A DNA stretch of 5,566 nucleotides from an uncultured bacterium (GTDB lineage: Bacteria > Bacillota > Clostridia > Oscillospirales > Oscillospiraceae): positions 1-5,566 of the forward strand of contig CANASS010000071.1 in the NCBI GenBank assembly GCA_947364395.1, in the 5' to 3' direction. Below the pieces are notes generated by a model. The model was not told the DNA's origin. It saw nothing but the letters and a program-made list of their open reading frames with translations, and did not search any database. Numbering within the stretch: position 1 is the first letter of the stretch; each line of letters starts with the position of its first letter. Below, one piece after another: positions 5,063 through 5,566 of this stretch. The position numbers were made by a program, and so were the translations under genes.

Positions 5063-5086
5063 CGCGCTAGAGATCAGGTGATCTGT

Positions 5087-5566
5087 TTACTTGGCCATAC
5101 CCTTGCTCTTTTTGTCCAGCAGAGCCAGCAATGCCAGCCCAACGCCGGAAATCATGGCGAAAATGGCCCAGATGTGGGAGTTATCCCCAGTCCGGGGCAC
5201 ATCCGCCAGGGGGATGCTGGAATCTTCGATCTCGATCTCCACCTCGGGCTCCTCAGCCAGGGGCACCTCGAGCTCGTCGATCTCCACCTCGGGCTCCTCG
5301 GCCAGGGGCGTTTCGGGCTCGTCGATCTCCATCTCGGGCTCGTCGATCTTGGAATCCTCGTGAGGAACATTGGGGGTCTTGTCGTTTTTCGGCTCATCCC
5401 TGCCCTCATCCACGTTGGGGATGTCGGGCGTAGTGGGCTCAGTGGGCTCGGTAGGCTTAGTGGGCTCCGTGGGATCAGTCGGATCGGTGGGCTTGCCAGG
5501 ATCAGTCGGATCGGTGGGCTTGCCAGGATCGGTCGGATCAGTGGGCTTGCCAGGATCGGTCGGATC
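5087..5566 (-). CDS. Repeat-rich surface protein with C-terminal VPRTG sorting signal (3' part only)
   Basis: The last 159 residues of a larger cell-wall-anchored protein are visible; the start lies beyond the right edge. GTG at 5411-5413 is an internal Val codon, because the frame stays open upstream to the edge. In visible order come a Pro/Thr/Asp spacer with a 9-residue repeat PGKPTDPTD (about three and a half copies), a TEPT-rich stretch, a linker, two 15-residue acidic repeats (EIDExExPLAEEPEV), then the sorting signal VPRTG (5186-5200), a hydrophobic segment HIWAIFAMISGVGLALLALL and the basic tail DKKSKGMAK. This is the canonical sortase substrate ending. The Pro-rich and acidic repeats would act as a stalk through the wall. 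The function of the missing N-terminus, perhaps an adhesin or enzyme, cannot be judged. The class B sortase just downstream is the likely anchoring enzyme. A terminator follows at 5032-5062. Confidence 0.9.
   Translation of the reverse strand, partial: DPTDPGKPTDPTDPGKPTDPTDPGKPTDPTDPTEPTKPTEPTEPTTPDIPNVDEGRDEPKNDKTPNVPHEDSKIDEPEMEIDEPETPLAEEPEVEIDELEVPLAEEPEVEIEIEDSSIPLADVPRTGDNSHIWAIFAMISGVGLALLALLDKKSKGMAK
5240..5329 (-). repeat. Two 45-bp tandem repeats encoding an acidic 15-residue unit
   Basis: Units at 5285-5329 and 5240-5284 encode EIDEPETPLAEEPEV and EIDELEVPLAEEPEV. Partial related copies flank them (IDEPEM before, EIEIEDSSIPLADVP after), showing past expansion. They lie within the stalk just before the sorting signal. 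Confidence 0.85.
5474..5566 (-). repeat. 27-bp tandem repeats encoding PGKPTDPTD, continuing past the window edge
   Basis: Complete units lie at 5474-5500, 5501-5527 and 5528-5554, and a partial unit (5555-5566) reaches the edge. They differ only by third-position C/T changes, indicating recent duplication. The unit length is a multiple of three, so copy-number change would alter stalk length without shifting the frame. Confidence 0.92.

Noticed and set aside
4066..5070. 334-codon plus-strand open frame opposite the sortase gene
   Set aside because: Antisense to a sortase with complete catalytic residues. It also crosses the strong plus-strand terminator at 4120-4156 and has a compositionally odd translation.
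5411..5413. GTG as a start codon for a short 108-residue protein
   Set aside because: The frame is open upstream to the window edge and encodes the tandem repeats, and no ribosome binding site precedes the codon. It is an internal Val codon of a larger surface protein.
5474..5566. CRISPR array
   Set aside because: The repeats are directly adjoining 27-bp units with no spacers and are translated in frame as PGKPTDPTD.

Overview
The window looks like ordinary chromosome from a GC-rich, anaerobic, Gram-positive gut Firmicute, most likely Clostridia/Oscillospiraceae (the Flavonifractor/Pseudoflavonifractor type). This placement is an inference. It rests on an NfnA-type flavoprotein, a class B sortase beside a VPRTG-anchored surface protein, a LysM-G5-M23 endopeptidase, strong AGGAGG-type ribosome binding sites, vegetative TTGACA/TATAAT promoters, and GC-rich genes separated by AT-richer gaps. 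There are six genes. Five read leftward (minus strand) and one, a HAD phosphatase, reads rightward. I found no RNA gene, transposon, CRISPR array or phage gene.

Layout from left to right. 1-257 (-) is the N-terminal part of an NfnA/PyrK-like FAD/NAD-binding subunit, preceded by a very good promoter (414-442) and a GC-rich, foldable leader of about 150 nt. 485-518 is the terminator of the next gene. 529-909 (-) is an unrecognised 126-residue protein with a C-terminal membrane anchor, with its own near-consensus promoter (1027-1055) and a 17-bp palindrome in its leader. 1092-1121 is a terminator hairpin. 1137-2897 (-) is a GTG-started, membrane-anchored M23 peptidase with an internal duplication, LysM, G5 and a complete catalytic domain. 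2898-3269 is a divergent control region. It holds the peptidase promoter, three helically phased TGTAAC half-sites resembling a WalR box, and the HAD promoter, which carries a 12-bp perfect palindrome. 3270-4118 (+) is a Cof-type HAD phosphatase. 4120-4156 is a strong terminator between convergent genes. 4186-4983 (-) is a class B sortase. 5032-5062 is a terminator lying between the sortase and the gene upstream of it. 5087 to the right edge (-) is the C-terminal part of a repeat-rich, sortase-anchored surface protein.

The cell-envelope theme is the strongest link. The surface protein and sortase form an apparent substrate/enzyme pair, separated by a terminator that may lower sortase expression. 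The endopeptidase acts on peptidoglycan and carries sequences expected for control by the WalRK cell-wall stress system. The nfnA-like and peptidase promoters also share a 15-nt block (14/15 identical) covering the -35 and the following 9 nt, which hints at common control. The exciting, undescribed system the task asks for is not evident. The most useful leads are the WalR-like triple box, the shared promoter block, the orphan tail-anchored protein, and the sortase pair with its intervening terminator.
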